A DNA stretch of 60,000 bases. Origin: Lineus longissimus. Lineage: Eukaryota > Nemertea > Pilidiophora > Heteronemertea > Lineidae. Position 1 is the first letter of the stretch, and every line of letters begins with the position of its first letter. The notes beneath the pieces are model-generated. The model saw nothing but the letters and a program-made list of their open reading frames with translations, ran no database searches and had not been told where the DNA came from. A program made the translations under genes and the position numbers. Location: assembly GCF_910592395.1 (NCBI RefSeq), contig NC_088321.1, positions 13,890,001 to 13,950,000 of the forward strand. The letters are read 5' to 3'. Shown here piece by piece: positions 26,791 to 38,056 of this stretch.

Positions 26791-27655
26791 GGAATCTATC
26801 TCTTTGTAGTGTATTCATCATAAGCATCAAATATCAACGTAACGGTGATTTATTATCATCATAGTATAGTAATGATGAAAATAAAAAAGACACTGTGACA
26901 TATTGCTTGTTGGTAGACTTAGCTACAATACAGATGTTGTGAAAAGTCAGATAATTGAAGAGGCTTGCCTTAGCTACGGCACACATTGGTAACACTCTGG
27001 ATAGTTTTATTTTCTTTCCGTGCATTGATTTATCGCCATGAATTGCCCTTGGCTTGTAATCTGCATCATAATATCAATGCATTAGTGATTTATTCTGGTC
27101 ATTTTCCAACACGTCTAATCTTTCATTCATGAAAATTATGATAAAAAACCCATAGCATATTCCTTGCTTAGTTGGCTTAGCCACAAAACAAAGTTTTCGG
27201 AAAGAAAAAACACACAGGTAGGCTGGCCTTCGCTACGGCACACAGTTGGTTCACTATGGATGTTGTTGTGTTCTTGGTTATTTATATCCGTGTATTACAC
27301 TTGTGAGCATCAAATGTCAATGCAAGTTCTATTTATTTCTGGTCATAAACCATGACAATAAAAAACCCTCATGATATATTGCTAGTGGGCAAAACTAAGT
27401 TACAAACTGTTCTGAAAAATATGGTAAATGCAGTGGCTGGCCTTAACGACGGTGCACATAAAGTAGGGGAGTTGCGCTGTTCCATCCAAAGGTTCCAGTG
27501 GTCAGATCCGTCATAGAACTTTAACATGGAGAGAATTTATAGAGTTTTTTTCTGCACTATATCTTACTCATTTATCTCCTAAAGTGATAATGTTGATAAT
27601 TCGTATCGTGACATCTTGCCTGTCCAGCTGGCTTAGCTAGCGGACGCTAGTTTAC

Positions 27656-29172
27656 TGCTGTACACATAACATTTTACCTTGCACGAGTTTTAAAAAGGCC
27701 CATATGGATGTTTGCTATGCAATGTACTTGAACTGAAAATATAATTTATTAACTTAACTGGGTGGTGAAGTTTTACACTTATCTATATCAAGTCGCAGAA
27801 AAATGACCGAAGGTTTGCAACAAGTGGACAATCACAACGGCACCATTGTGCAGCGATTATAATTTTATCAATCATGTCCATCTCATCAGTCTTATCTTAC
27901 ATGGACTAATTCCCACGACAGAATCATTTCATCGTGAATAATCCATACGCTCTGAATATTCTAGGGTCGTGAAATGGTCCATCTAACTCGCCACTACAAA
28001 TTATTGTAAACGTTCATTTGTGCATGAACTTGAAGGCCACTAGTCATTGATTGCAGCTGCTGTGGCCGGTGGGCAGCTGGTTGCATTGTGTACCACTTAA
28101 GTTACTCCCATTTCTGTCCTTAATCACAAGTTCTTGAAGGACTGGATCGTTGGACGCAACGTGGGGGAGTTGCGCTGTTCAATCCGGAGGTGCCGGTCAG
28201 AGTGGTTCATTTCCGTCATAGATGTTTAAAATGATGAGGGGTTTTGACGTTTACACTAAAGTGGTCGACTGAGTTGATTGCAACTCCTTTCTGCCCAGTG
28301 GGTACATTAATATAAGAAGCTTTCTAAGCTTTAAAAAAAAACTTTTTTAATGTTTTTTTGGCAAGTACAGATATGCAGCCCCTGGAGGTTTTTTAGCAAA
28401 AGGGGAATCTCAAAGGGAAATTTCGCACACCAACGATTCAGCCTACTTTTTACATTTTCTCGGGCGGTGATCGAAAATGAACCGTCTCATTTCTATTCAT
28501 AAGTCTGGCTCAGAACAGCTAGCTAGATTAGGCCTGTTGAACATGTGGACAATAGGGTCTGCAATAGGGTTCCATTCTGTAACTTACGTGTGATGCTTTG
28601 TCTTTTATATCTACTGAGGCGAGTGGAAGGGCATTGTTCTTGTCGTAGGAAATATGCTTTAACCATAAGTGTTTTTCATTTTGTCGTTAAACATCACAGG
28701 GTGCATGTTTGCGTTGGCCGAAAATCCTTTTAAGATTTTTGAAAATCTCAAAAATATTTTCTCTTTCGACTGTGTAGTGAACTCCCATCTCAGTACTGAT
28801 CGAATGAGAGTGGCCTTTACAGTTTATGGCTGAGGCCACTTTCAGCTAAAACAAGTTTCCATGTTATATTTACAGATATGAGAAAAGAATGGGCAGTTAC
28901 TTGATAACGCCATTTTGAAAGCAAACAGAGCTAGCCCCACCTTGAAGATAGAAACAGAGACAACATCAGATACGGTGTGACAAAGACTTCCGAAACAAGT
29001 ACATCACGACGTCCACAGATTACAGAGAGAAAGAGGTTTTACTTGTGCATCATTCAAGCATTCAAGCTTAAAATTTTACGATTTGGAAATATTTTCATCT
29101 GAATTGGAATCTAGGTAGGTGATAAGACATAGCTATCTTACTAAAGAGAATATTCAATTAAATGGAAGACAA
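27656..29172. other. non-coding stretch with dispersed repeats
   Basis: Segments at about 27465-27545 and 28160-28240 share 'gggagttgcgctgttc.atcc' and 'tccgtcataga'. About 28440-28580 belongs to the dispersed repeat also seen at 3.4 kb and 33.5 kb. No gene found. Confidence 0.5.
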
Positions 29173-29380
29173 ATGCGTGAATTAGGATACGCGTAGTACG
29201 TGAATTAGTCTACTCAGTATACGTAGATTAGGATATGTATATGTGGATTAGGATACTCATGCGTGGATTGTAGTATACGTACGTGGGTTAGGATACGAAT
29301 ACGTCGACTAGAGTACGTATACGTAGATTAGGATACGCATACGTGGAGAAGAGTACCCATACGTTGGTTAGGATACGTTT
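29173..29380 (+). repeat. ~20-23-bp minisatellite, about ten units
   Basis: Imperfect units of the form 'acgtagattaggatacgcat' follow one another across the interval. The array ends about 270 bp upstream of the receptor start codon. Any effect on that gene is speculation. Confidence 0.8.
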
Positions 29381-29650
29381 TCAAAAGAATGTAGTGATAT
29401 GTAGTATATTGTAGTTGATTGCATGGTTTGGATAGTAAAACTACAAGAAGCCGATTAGATTCGAAGTGCTTTCCAATAATATATTTAGCATCATTGAGTC
29501 ATCAAGACTTTGCAACTGGAGTGAAATAAGCTTACAAGGGAATGTAACGAAGGAATCGAATTAAATGTCTAGTTGGAAATTCGATGCCTTAGTGCAGGAA
29601 TACTATAAATAATTTCATCAGGATTTAGTGAAAAGGCAACATAAGAAATA

Positions 29651-30712
29651 ATGGATTTCGAAAACGAGACCTGCCTCGGAAAGTTTACAAGGACAGTCCT
29701 TGACAACGTCACCTTGGCAACAATTTTCAAATTCGAACATCTGGCCGCCTATATTGTGCCGCCATTTTTTGGTATCATAATTATCATAGGAATTGTGGGA
29801 AATAGCCTCGTTATTTATGTCGTGGCCTCAAATAAGAGCATGCGCAATGTGACAAATATTCTCATAACGGGTCTGGCACTCGCTGATTTGTGCTTTTTAA
29901 TCACGTGTATTTCTATGCGGACAATTCCATACTTCACTTTAAATTGGCCACTAGGTGACGCCATGTGTAAAATTGTGCAGTTTCTAACTTTCGCATTGGC
30001 TTATATAAGCATTTATATCCTTGTATGGATGTCCATCATCCGGTATCTCGCAATCTCGTGCCCGTTGGCATCCATTAACTTTAGGACCAATAGAAACGCG
30101 TACATAGTCTTAGCAGTAACCGCGCTTGTTATTTTCGGTGCGAACGTCCCCGTCCTAGGTATCTTCCATGTTGAGCTTTACCACGGCTACGGTGACGAAA
30201 GGCTCGTATGTATCTCAAACGTCTGCACGAACGATGAAAGGAATATCCTGGCCGTATTTTTCGTTATTGGGTACCTCGTCCCCTTGACCCTTATCTTCGT
30301 TTTATACGGACTTATACTCAGGACGTTAATGAAAGCAGGTGAACTAGGGGCGGGGTCGTTGCGCAGTACTACATCAAAATGGCGGGCGGCGCGAATGGTG
30401 ATCACGGTAGTTTTAACTTTTATGCTATGTTGGCTGCCGGCAGAGATCTTATTCATTATAGAATTTCTAGAAAACAGGCCCGTCAGCATTCAGTGGTTGT
30501 TTCTACAAGTCTTTGCTCAGGTGTTCGCCTATGCGAACAGTTGCATCAATCCAATTTTGTATGCGTTGTTGTCGGCAAATTTTCGCAAGGGATTCCGTAT
30601 TGCTCTTTTCCGTACGTGCCGAATTGGGCGAAAACTCAAAACCTACAACAGTGGAAAGAATAGCGAGAAGTATTTCAGGAAAAACTCCTCGACCAGTGCT
30701 ATGACGTTATGA
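29651..30712 (+). CDS. intronless rhodopsin-class peptide GPCR, allatostatin-A/galanin receptor-like
   Basis: The 353-residue frame has seven hydrophobic segments (about 34-58, 69-90, 106-128, 150-172, 197-222, 249-271, 285-306). Class A landmarks: N51 in 'GNSLVIYVV', D79 in 'LALADL', C106 paired with C187 or C192 in loop 2, 'CWLP' 260-263 and 'NPILY' 300-304, then 'SANFRKGFR'. The TM6-TM7 and C-tail pattern is that of galanin/allatostatin-A receptors, which signal through G proteins at the plasma membrane. N-glycosylation sequons N5 and N19 precede TM1. The start was chosen as the first Met of the frame, close to a TATA-like 'actataaat' at 29602. Odd points: the DRY motif is I130-R131-Y132, and the usual TM4 Trp is absent. 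No intron. Which ligand group it belongs to is uncertain. Confidence 0.82.
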   Translation: MDFENETCLGKFTRTVLDNVTLATIFKFEHLAAYIVPPFFGIIIIIGIVGNSLVIYVVASNKSMRNVTNILITGLALADLCFLITCISMRTIPYFTLNWPLGDAMCKIVQFLTFALAYISIYILVWMSIIRYLAISCPLASINFRTNRNAYIVLAVTALVIFGANVPVLGIFHVELYHGYGDERLVCISNVCTNDERNILAVFFVIGYLVPLTLIFVLYGLILRTLMKAGELGAGSLRSTTSKWRAARMVITVVLTFMLCWLPAEILFIIEFLENRPVSIQWLFLQVFAQVFAYANSCINPILYALLSANFRKGFRIALFRTCRIGRKLKTYNSGKNSEKYFRKNSSTSAMTL

Positions 30713-30759
30713 AGGCAGAGGGTTTTAGTATTTAGATTATTGAAATTGTAGTGGATGTA

Positions 30760-30765
30760 AATAAA
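30760..30765 (+). terminator. AATAAA polyadenylation signal after the GPCR
   Basis: AATAAA lies 48 bp after the stop codon, and an A8 run at 30789-30796 lies at normal cleavage distance. The A run could be genomic chance, or the worn tail of a retrocopy, given that the gene has no intron. Confidence 0.5.
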
Positions 30766-30799
30766 CATGAACTGATATATTGGATTGCAAAAAAAAGGT

Positions 30800-33300
30800 T
30801 TTGAATGAAAACCAGTTTCAGCGTGCATTAATTGCACTGCCCAAAAGGTGTTTTTCGAAGATTGATGGTCGGATTATAGAATACAAGTAATACTTGCCTC
30901 TTGACCAAGTCATTCGAAAGTTCTTTCAGCAGGATGTGATAAAACACGGAATAAGGTATGAGGTGGTAAATTAAAGGGCCATATAGTCTCGATCTGTGTT
31001 CACCAATCATGTTACTGTCAGTTGTTTTAGGGGCTTAATGGGGCTATACGTGTGCCACTTTATCAAAAGAAACACTTCGTATAGGACGGAGGATTACAGC
31101 ATTCAGTGACAGTGATCGGCTTACGTGCAGCGCCATTTGGTAGGTACTGTTACAAAAGGGGCGCAGTTCCTATTCCTTAATCAGTTTCAAGTAGTGGCAG
31201 TGCCACCTATAGGCAATCTACAGTTGATCTAGCAAGAGGTGAATAATACGGCCACAATGAATGTCGTCCGTTCTTGATATCAATTACAATGTAAATTGCT
31301 TGTTCTGCCTTATGTATGACCATGATACCACTTACTTTCATTATGTATAGGTTAAGGACCAAGAATAAAATACATATATAACTGTAGTTCTCAATCCATC
31401 CGCTAGGACGATTAATTAGGTCCAAACATCCCCCAGCGGAGGTGTGTGGAACTAATCAATGGATTATACCTTATAACTGCGTTATTTTATTTTCTTACCC
31501 ACTTGGCATTTTCTGAAGAAAATTTGTCAGCTTCAAAGCGTAGCCAACACTAAACCCAAATTGAGATGTAAAAAAATCAACCATTTGCAAATCAAATGAA
31601 ATATACAAGATCATTCTTCATTCATATCAATCTCCGATAATCAAATCAAGTAGATATATTTTGACAATACAGTAGTGACAATTTATATCAATTTCCCGCT
31701 GCTTGGCCTTTTTAATTGTGAGCCCGAGGCACTATAGAGAAAACATTTGTTATGCTTTCATCATTCTTTTGTCGGGTGTTTTATTGTCATACTGGGGATA
31801 GAGAAAATGGAAACTTCATAGTTGGAGATAAACATGTAAGTTTAAAAAGTGAAGTCTGTCTATAGTGTCACCTTTGATGGCAGGGTTAGCCAGGTTTGGC
31901 CATTGAGAACATCTTCTAATTCCAAGTTTAAAAAGTGAAGTCTGTCTATAGTGTAACCTTTGATGGCAGGATTAGCCAGGTTTGCCCAATGAGAACCTCT
32001 TCTAATTCCAGGCTTCTATCTGTTTCACCAGGCGCCTGGAGAGAAGGCAGTTTGTACCCTGGCCTCCAACCAACCAGCCGCATCGAAAAGAGCAAACTTC
32101 GGTGCTCGGGGCCTTCGACCTTCCGTTAAAGAGCCGCTTGACTGCTGTGTTGGCCATCGCGATAGGAATACACAACTGGTTTGAAAAGCAGTTGTAGCAC
32201 ATGCACATGCTTTAGCATTTCCAGCCACACTACTGCAATCTGCAAAATTACGACAGGCATGCAATGCAGCTTTTGTGCGAGATCTCTCGAGGTTCTGTGC
32301 AAACGGATTTCAGGAAAGATATCTCAATGGAGGATGGAAGATCAACCTCGTATCTTCACTTTCTGAGAGCACTGTCTAAAAAAGTATTTCCCCTTAGTTT
32401 TAAGGCTTTCCAACTTATACCAAACACATTATTCATTTTTCATAGTGGATAGATTGTGGCTTCCATTTTTGTCCGCCTGTGCATGTAAAAAGCTGAGCCA
32501 GTCCGACGTAGATCAGCGATTTAAGGGGGTACACCGGTCGTAATTATTGGTGATCCAGGAAATGACGCAGTAATTAACAATCGACAATGCCGTAGTGCAG
32601 TTATTAAGCATGCAAATTGTTGAAACTTGGTATTTTTAGTATTTGTCTGTCTACACAACGGCAATGCTGAAATTGATATTTCAACAGTGATCGGCGCAGT
32701 GTTGCTGTGATCCGTGAAGGCGTGATCAGGTGACAGCACGACTGATCATGATAATATTCTTGATCGTCCCTTTTCCGTTAAGATCGCCCTGCAACGGAGG
32801 TGCTGCTTTCTGTGGTTAGAATCACAAACGAAGAAAAGCAACATCTCATTCAAAACATTTTCTTAGGATGTCACCTCATGATCTTGTGGACCACCCCGCT
32901 TACAGATGAAGGTCTGTAGACAATTTAGTTCCTAACTTGGGGTTAAATCCTTCTTAGCCTTTAGTTTGAGTGAAAGAGATTACTCTTAAGTTAGTGACTG
33001 AATTTGTCTTGGGGTCCTTGGCATGGTCGTCATGGTTTTCTCCTCACATGGCCATGTTAATTCTCGATATATCTGCCTTTACTTGTACCACACGGAGCTG
33101 ACGAAACTTATACTTGGACGGAGTTAAATTAAGATGACCCATTGACGCAGATACCCGGATGTGAATGCGGTGATTTTGTCAGCGGCTGTCGTCAGGTTGC
33201 TAACATTATAACATGTAGCTTAGATCTTGATGCGCCAATTCGAACTGTCCCATGGAGTGGCCTGTCTAGTCCGCAGAGGCCGACGATCGAAATGGGGTCG
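30800..33300. other. non-coding stretch with repeats
   Basis: Contains a two-unit tandem duplication at 31838-32009 (~86-bp period, near-identical, 'gaagtctgtctatagtgt' block). At 32523-32745 there is MITE-family sequence beginning 'gggggtacaccggtcgtaatt'. A 29-base block at 32717-32745 recurs in inverted orientation near 53801-53829. No gene found. Confidence 0.55.
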
Positions 33301-33305
33301 CAATT

Positions 33306-33520
33306 AATACGTCAGCTCGCGCCCTCAAATCACGGCCGACATTCCAGCCTTGATGAAATTTAGTCTTCTGCGCAGACGGATGTCCCGGCTGTAGTGTATT
33401 TTGCTACGTTTGATGCCTGTGCGTGTGGAACTGTTTTTTTAGGATAGCTGCTTGGAGGATAGCCAGACTATCCCAGCGCTATTTTTAAGGATCACGAACA
33501 GATAGCCAGTTCGCACGCCC
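33306..33520 (+). repeat. dispersed repeat, uninterrupted copy (empty site of the 35.8-kb element)
   Basis: Matches the sequence flanking the TIR element at 35770-36691: 'cgtcagctcgcgccctc', 'acattccagcc', 'gacggatgtcccggctg', then 'tttgaggatagc'-type blocks ('gcttggaggatagccagactatccc') and 'tatttttaaggatcacgaacag'. Here the target string is present once, with nothing inserted. Confidence 0.8.
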
Positions 33521-33654
33521 AGCGCTTTCTACACGTTCTCGGGCAGTGAAGATGCACATTCTCATTTCCTGTTTATACGTCCGGCGCAAATCAACTATCC
33601 TGATCCGCCCTGATGAACATGTGAACAATAGGGCCCACAATTGGCTTCCGATCA

Positions 33655-35685
33655 AAAACTGAAATTTGGTATTTATAGTATTTTGCATATATATGTCTAC
33701 ACAACGGCATGCTGAAATGTCTGCTTAGTACGTATTTACGTGGTTGGAAATTTTAAAATTATAATAATTTCAGTTTTTTTAATAGACGGCATTGGCCTTT
33801 AAGTGATGTTGCAAAAATGATGTTGTGTCCCTTCTTCGTCTTGCTCTTAGTGGTTCCGAACCCTAATCTCAAAACCTGGCATAGCTTGAATAGCTACGAC
33901 AGGGAAGCGCTTCACATTACCGGGAAACCCTTGCTTCCATCCATAGACGCATGTGTTACTGGGAAACAAGTGCTTCCATCTATCGACGCAGGTGTCATTT
34001 GCAAGAGGAGAATAAAATGCAGGGACATCCGATCCACAGATGAGAAGAGAACGCCACTTGAAATTTGTTTTAGGCTGCACTGATCATATATCCTCGATAC
34101 TATTTTATTACAAAACTTACAAACTTACATTACAATGGTCAATGTGGTACACCTTCGCCTGCTTATGCTACTAACAATTTTCAATCAAGTTATTTAGTTG
34201 GTAAAATGGAACAAAGACCTTTGTCTATTCTGAAATTGCAAACCTAAAATGTTGATTTGCCAAAATAAAACAGTATCCATTGATGAAGCTCATGGGAATC
34301 TTCCCTGTGAGTTCATCCTTGATGAAATAAACGTCTTCTATGAGCGGCGAACGCTTGCAACTGAGTATCGGGAAATACGTTATGGTGTCGCCACCTTCCG
34401 TCGGTCCCTTCTAGCATGTGCATTACTGTCGTCGTTGTGGAATTCTCAGGGCTTTATTTACTGTTTCTCTCTGAGATGTAGGCTTCATCGGACAGTTTCG
34501 TATGCATCTTGTAAAGAGACTCAAAGGACAGACTTCCCAAGAGCTTGTAGGCTAATGACTAAAACGGTATGGCCGGTGTAGCAGTTTAGGATGTCCCCTG
34601 AAAAATAGTCATTCCCTGGTGTATGGCGTTGTATGGTGATGTATCGAAGTGTGGTTCTTTGAGGCCAATGGAAATCCTCCTTCCCATTGATCTTCCCACC
34701 ACAGTGGTTGTGGGACAATAACTGAAGGTTCTTACAAATATCCATATCATGATTATGATGAGAAAAAGGTATGGTTTTAGTTCTTATTCCATTAAAGGTA
34801 AAATCTTTTTTTTAATTTATGAAAAAAGGTAAAAACTATTTTAATGATGCCAAAATGTTTACTGCAACATTGAACTTTTGACACAGGTGTAGTGCGAGAT
34901 TCTGTCCTAGGATGTATTGTCCCTGATATGGTTCACTCATTCACTTTTGATATATGAGGTATTGGATGTCTTGGGTCTCTATGAAGCCATACTTTAAGCC
35001 GTCACCTGACAATGGGACACCTTTTCCAGGGGATACGTTGAAACTGCTACATCTTTTCCAGTCGGATTTCTATTCCTCGTGTAGGTCGTCAACTAGAACA
35101 ATGTTAGGCTTGTCACATGCCGTGTATTATTTCGTTGCCACTAAAATTGAATTCGAATTCGAACCCAGTCAATGGCGAACATGGGGCGGGTTACATGTAG
35201 TCTTTTGAACATGTAAATTGAAATTATTTCACCGGTATTGAAGTAAATCTATCCCGAAACGCTTTTTAAAATGGGGAGTTTTGAACGGCCCGGTTAAAAT
35301 CTAAGGCGGGAATAAGCTTCCATTGATAAATCTTAGCAGTTTCTAGTTCCCCTAATGTAGTTGATTATGTTAGCTGGGCATCTGGTTAACATTGTATAAC
35401 GATGCATAACATTACTGACTCCAGTCAATGATCTGCGTACGAGGTAATTACCAATTTAGTGCCACGACTGGATCTCTTTAAGAAACACTTTTCTCTTATC
35501 ACCTCCAGTGATTTTTCATTTCAGAACCTCAAAAGTAAGTAGGAGTAAGTAGGGGATGATGGCTTTTTTCAGTGGTTGTCTGATCATGATTCGCTCCTTA
35601 CTTGGTCATGTTCATTCTCTTAATTATAGCCTGATGGCCTTTGCTAGTATCATACAAAGCTTACGAAACTAAGATGACAAAATCA
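33655..35685. other. non-coding stretch
   Basis: A partial MITE-family copy at about 33655-33720 and a ~40-bp duplicated motif ('tgcttccatc.atcgacgca') near 33930-33995. The plus-strand frame at 34249-34581 (110 codons) shows no recognised domain and lacks supporting context. Confidence 0.5.
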
Positions 35686-35769
35686 ATACGTCAGCTCGCG
35701 CCCTCGAAACACGGCTGACATTCCAGCCACAATAAAATGTAGGCTTCTGCACAAACGGATGTCCCGGCT

Positions 35770-36691
35770 GCGAAATTTTTTTCTGCAGGATACTTCTGCC
35801 ACAGTGTACATCTGACAGCCAATCACAATTGGCGCGATCTTTGACGTCACACTGTTTATTTATGCATGATAATGCAAATACAATGGACGATACCGAGTCG
35901 CATGCCGAGTGCCACTTCAACTGTGAATGTGACAATAGTTCATTGTCTGACCCCAATTATGCTCAACTCAAGGTTTGTGTCGTAGTGTTTAGGAATGAAT
36001 TGCACAGATTCATTGTAAAATTGATGATATTATGCGTACAAAAGAGGCATCAGCTGATCTGATCGCTACATTGCAGTGCATGCATTGATTTGTGAAATTT
36101 TAAGGGGCAGTGACACTGACAGTGTTGCCAATGTTGATAATTATTAAAGGGACAGTGTATCCGATGTCTCGCGATTTGTGAAATTTTAAGGGGCAGTGAC
36201 ACTGACAGTGTTGCCAATGTTGATAATTATTAAAGGGACAGTGTATCCGATGTCTGCTGTTGATTTTGGTAGTTTGAACATTGTTGAAGGGCCATTGTAT
36301 AAAACACATTTTGACAAGCAAACAAAATAAATTGAATGGTGGCGCCACCTATGCATATACAGCAGAACTAGTTACACGGTTGACAGATAAACATTCAACC
36401 TCGGCTATTTTGCCGAGCACAGTGCGCCTTTAACAGACAAGTCCAATAAATACAGTCCACTCGACAATGAAAATACATGTTAAGATACTGCAAATAAATA
36501 TATTTTAGCTAATATACTCCTCTAACCATTTGCTAACTTGTTCTTTCCAAGATTATCAGAACACGTGGCATTGTTGACATTATTGCGCCATGTGGAAAGA
36601 TGATGTCAACAAAGACACGTGCTTGCCTTGAATTCTGATTGGCTGTCAGATGTACACTATGGCAGAAGTATCCTGCAGAAAAAAATTTCGC
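35770..36691. mobile_element. 922-bp non-autonomous DNA transposon with 61-bp TIRs and 9-bp target duplication
   Basis: The ends are inverted copies of each other over 61 bp with two mismatches, starting GCGAAATTTTTTTCTGCAGG. They are flanked directly by GTCCCGGCT on both sides (35761-35769 and 36692-36700). The unoccupied version is visible at about 33381. Nine-base duplications are typical of Mutator-like elements and also reported for Merlin; the family is not settled. The interior has an 86-bp tandem duplication but no transposase frame, so movement would need a protein from elsewhere. Confidence 0.9.
36087..36256 (+). repeat. 86-bp tandem duplication inside the TIR element
   Basis: The units at 36087-36172 and 36173-36256 are virtually identical ('gatttgtgaaattttaaggg' to 'gtatccgatgtct'), so the duplication is younger than the TIR divergence suggests. 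Confidence 0.9.
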
Positions 36692-36874
36692 GTCCCGGCT
36701 GCAGAGTACTTTGCCTTGTTCAATGCCCGTGCATGTGGAGCTGTTTTTTAGGATAGCTATTTGGAGGATAGCCAAACTATCCCATCGCTATTTTTAAGGC
36801 TCACGAACAGAAAGCGATATATTGATTCCTTCAAAGTGAAATAACGCATAGATATTTATACGAAGACCCGCTAA

Positions 36875-38056
36875 ATGCTTATTTCTGTTACAGCTGGATC
36901 TCTAAGTTTTGATTTTACTCTGCCAAACATTGAACCCTGGCGAAGGGGCAAACGAAAGAAGGCTTCTGGCAAGGTGTACCGTTTCAGTGACACTGGATCA
37001 TTCCTAGTGTCTTATGACATGAAGCCATACGTGCAAATGATTAGATATAATCAAGTTGAAAAGGGCCTATATACGCATTATGAAATATCGAAATGTATTC
37101 TTATAAGAAATTCCTATGCCACTTGTGTTAAAGTTGATGGGGATATATTGGTTATGTATTCAGATGGCAGCTGGAAAGTTTATAATTCAGATGGGAAATT
37201 CGTAGCAAATCTAGGTCGTTTCTGCCTGGAAGGAAGGCCGTGTAGAGCTGGATATAATGCAGAAGATCTGTATATGCTTGAGAAAAGTAGCGGCTTTGCA
37301 GCTCGGAGCGGCCGTTCGTTGAAACCGCGTGGCCGTGTTCAATATCATGGTAAGCGGGGTGGCCGTATCGAAATGAGACAGCAGGGCCGCAATTTTACGA
37401 AGTACGGTCAGCATAGAAGAAGAAATAACAATGTGGAGGACTTTTGTGGGAGAGAGTATGTTATAGTCGTATACTATACTAATCGACTCAGTCGAAAATC
37501 ATCTCGAGAACCTCAAACAATCGATGTATATTTGTATGGATTGAGATGTGTAAATGGCTCGGCTCTTGTATCAAGAGGCAAACAAATATTGACGTTTAAA
37601 AGTGACATTTCCCATGGTAATCTGATTATTGTGAACTCAAATGAACACAAATTGTTTTATTTGTTACAAAATGGGATGACAGGTAAGGGGGTTTGGCTGT
37701 ACCGATTTCAGCTCGAGGAGAACAAGTACATCATTAAAGGAAAGGTTCTGCTTAGCTCGAAATTGTTTACAGCGTTTTTTGCGAGGTTTGACAAGTTTTT
37801 GAATAGAATCGTTGCGTTTTCTATGATGAAAAAAACAGCGAACAGAAGAAATGAATACTACTATGTATTCAATTCAATTTCAATTCCTAACTGCTCCGAC
37901 TATATATCCAAGGATTGCCCTAGTCTTACCAAAATTGAAGATGCTTTTGTCTTTACGATAACTGACGATGCTTATTTAATAACCACTGGAACATATCCGA
38001 AGAAACAACACCAGGAAGCCATTAAAGTGTTTAAGATAATAACGGAAATGATGTAA
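36875..38056 (+). CDS. unrecognised protein, likely 3' terminal exon
   Basis: A 393-codon uninterrupted frame, far longer than chance for this AT content. A good splice acceptor ('cttatttctgttacag', ending at 36892) lies in its first codons, so the real exon may start at 36893 with an upstream exon not yet identified, rather than at the Met. The translation alternates beta-strand-like stretches ('VDGDILVMYSDGSWKVYNSD') with an Arg/Gly-rich basic insert (about residues 145-185: 'PRGRVQYHGKRGGRIEMR'). The second half again looks strand-rich ('GKGVWLYRFQLEENKYIIKG'). This could be a beta-propeller-like fold, but no family motif was identified. The stop is followed by three ~55-bp near-repeats (to about 38190). 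Function unknown; it could also belong to a decayed element. Confidence 0.55.
   Translation: MLISVTAGSLSFDFTLPNIEPWRRGKRKKASGKVYRFSDTGSFLVSYDMKPYVQMIRYNQVEKGLYTHYEISKCILIRNSYATCVKVDGDILVMYSDGSWKVYNSDGKFVANLGRFCLEGRPCRAGYNAEDLYMLEKSSGFAARSGRSLKPRGRVQYHGKRGGRIEMRQQGRNFTKYGQHRRRNNNVEDFCGREYVIVVYYTNRLSRKSSREPQTIDVYLYGLRCVNGSALVSRGKQILTFKSDISHGNLIIVNSNEHKLFYLLQNGMTGKGVWLYRFQLEENKYIIKGKVLLSSKLFTAFFARFDKFLNRIVAFSMMKKTANRRNEYYYVFNSISIPNCSDYISKDCPSLTKIEDAFVFTITDDAYLITTGTYPKKQHQEAIKVFKIITEMM

Larger units (their letters stand above)
24950..27655 (+). repeat. diverged tandem array of ~210-260-bp units, interrupted
   Basis: Ordered motifs recur: 'agcatcaaat.tcaa', 'ttattctggtcat', 'aa.aaaccctcatgatatattgct', 'ggcttagc.aca' and 'gtggctggccttagctacggcacaca'. 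The last motif is at about 25440, 26962, 27222 and 27433, giving spacings of about 260 and 212 bp in the right part. The left part is separated by the element at 25688-26790. Non-coding, strongly diverged, so old. Confidence 0.6.
35688..36810 (+). repeat. dispersed repeat, copy split by a TIR element
   Basis: The left part 35688-35769 and the right part 36692-about 36810 together align in order with 33306-33520. The gap between them is exactly the 922-bp element plus one copy of its 9-bp duplicated target. Confidence 0.8.

Noticed and set aside
34249-34581. 110-codon frame on the plus strand.
   Set aside because: No recognisable domain, length within chance, no splice or promoter support.
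35883-35972. Possible first exon of the 393-codon gene (30 codons starting MDDTESHAEC, then 'aaggtttgt' donor).
   Set aside because: It ends in phase 0 while the acceptor at 36892 needs a phase-1 partner; joining them gives an immediate stop. It also lies inside the TIR element.
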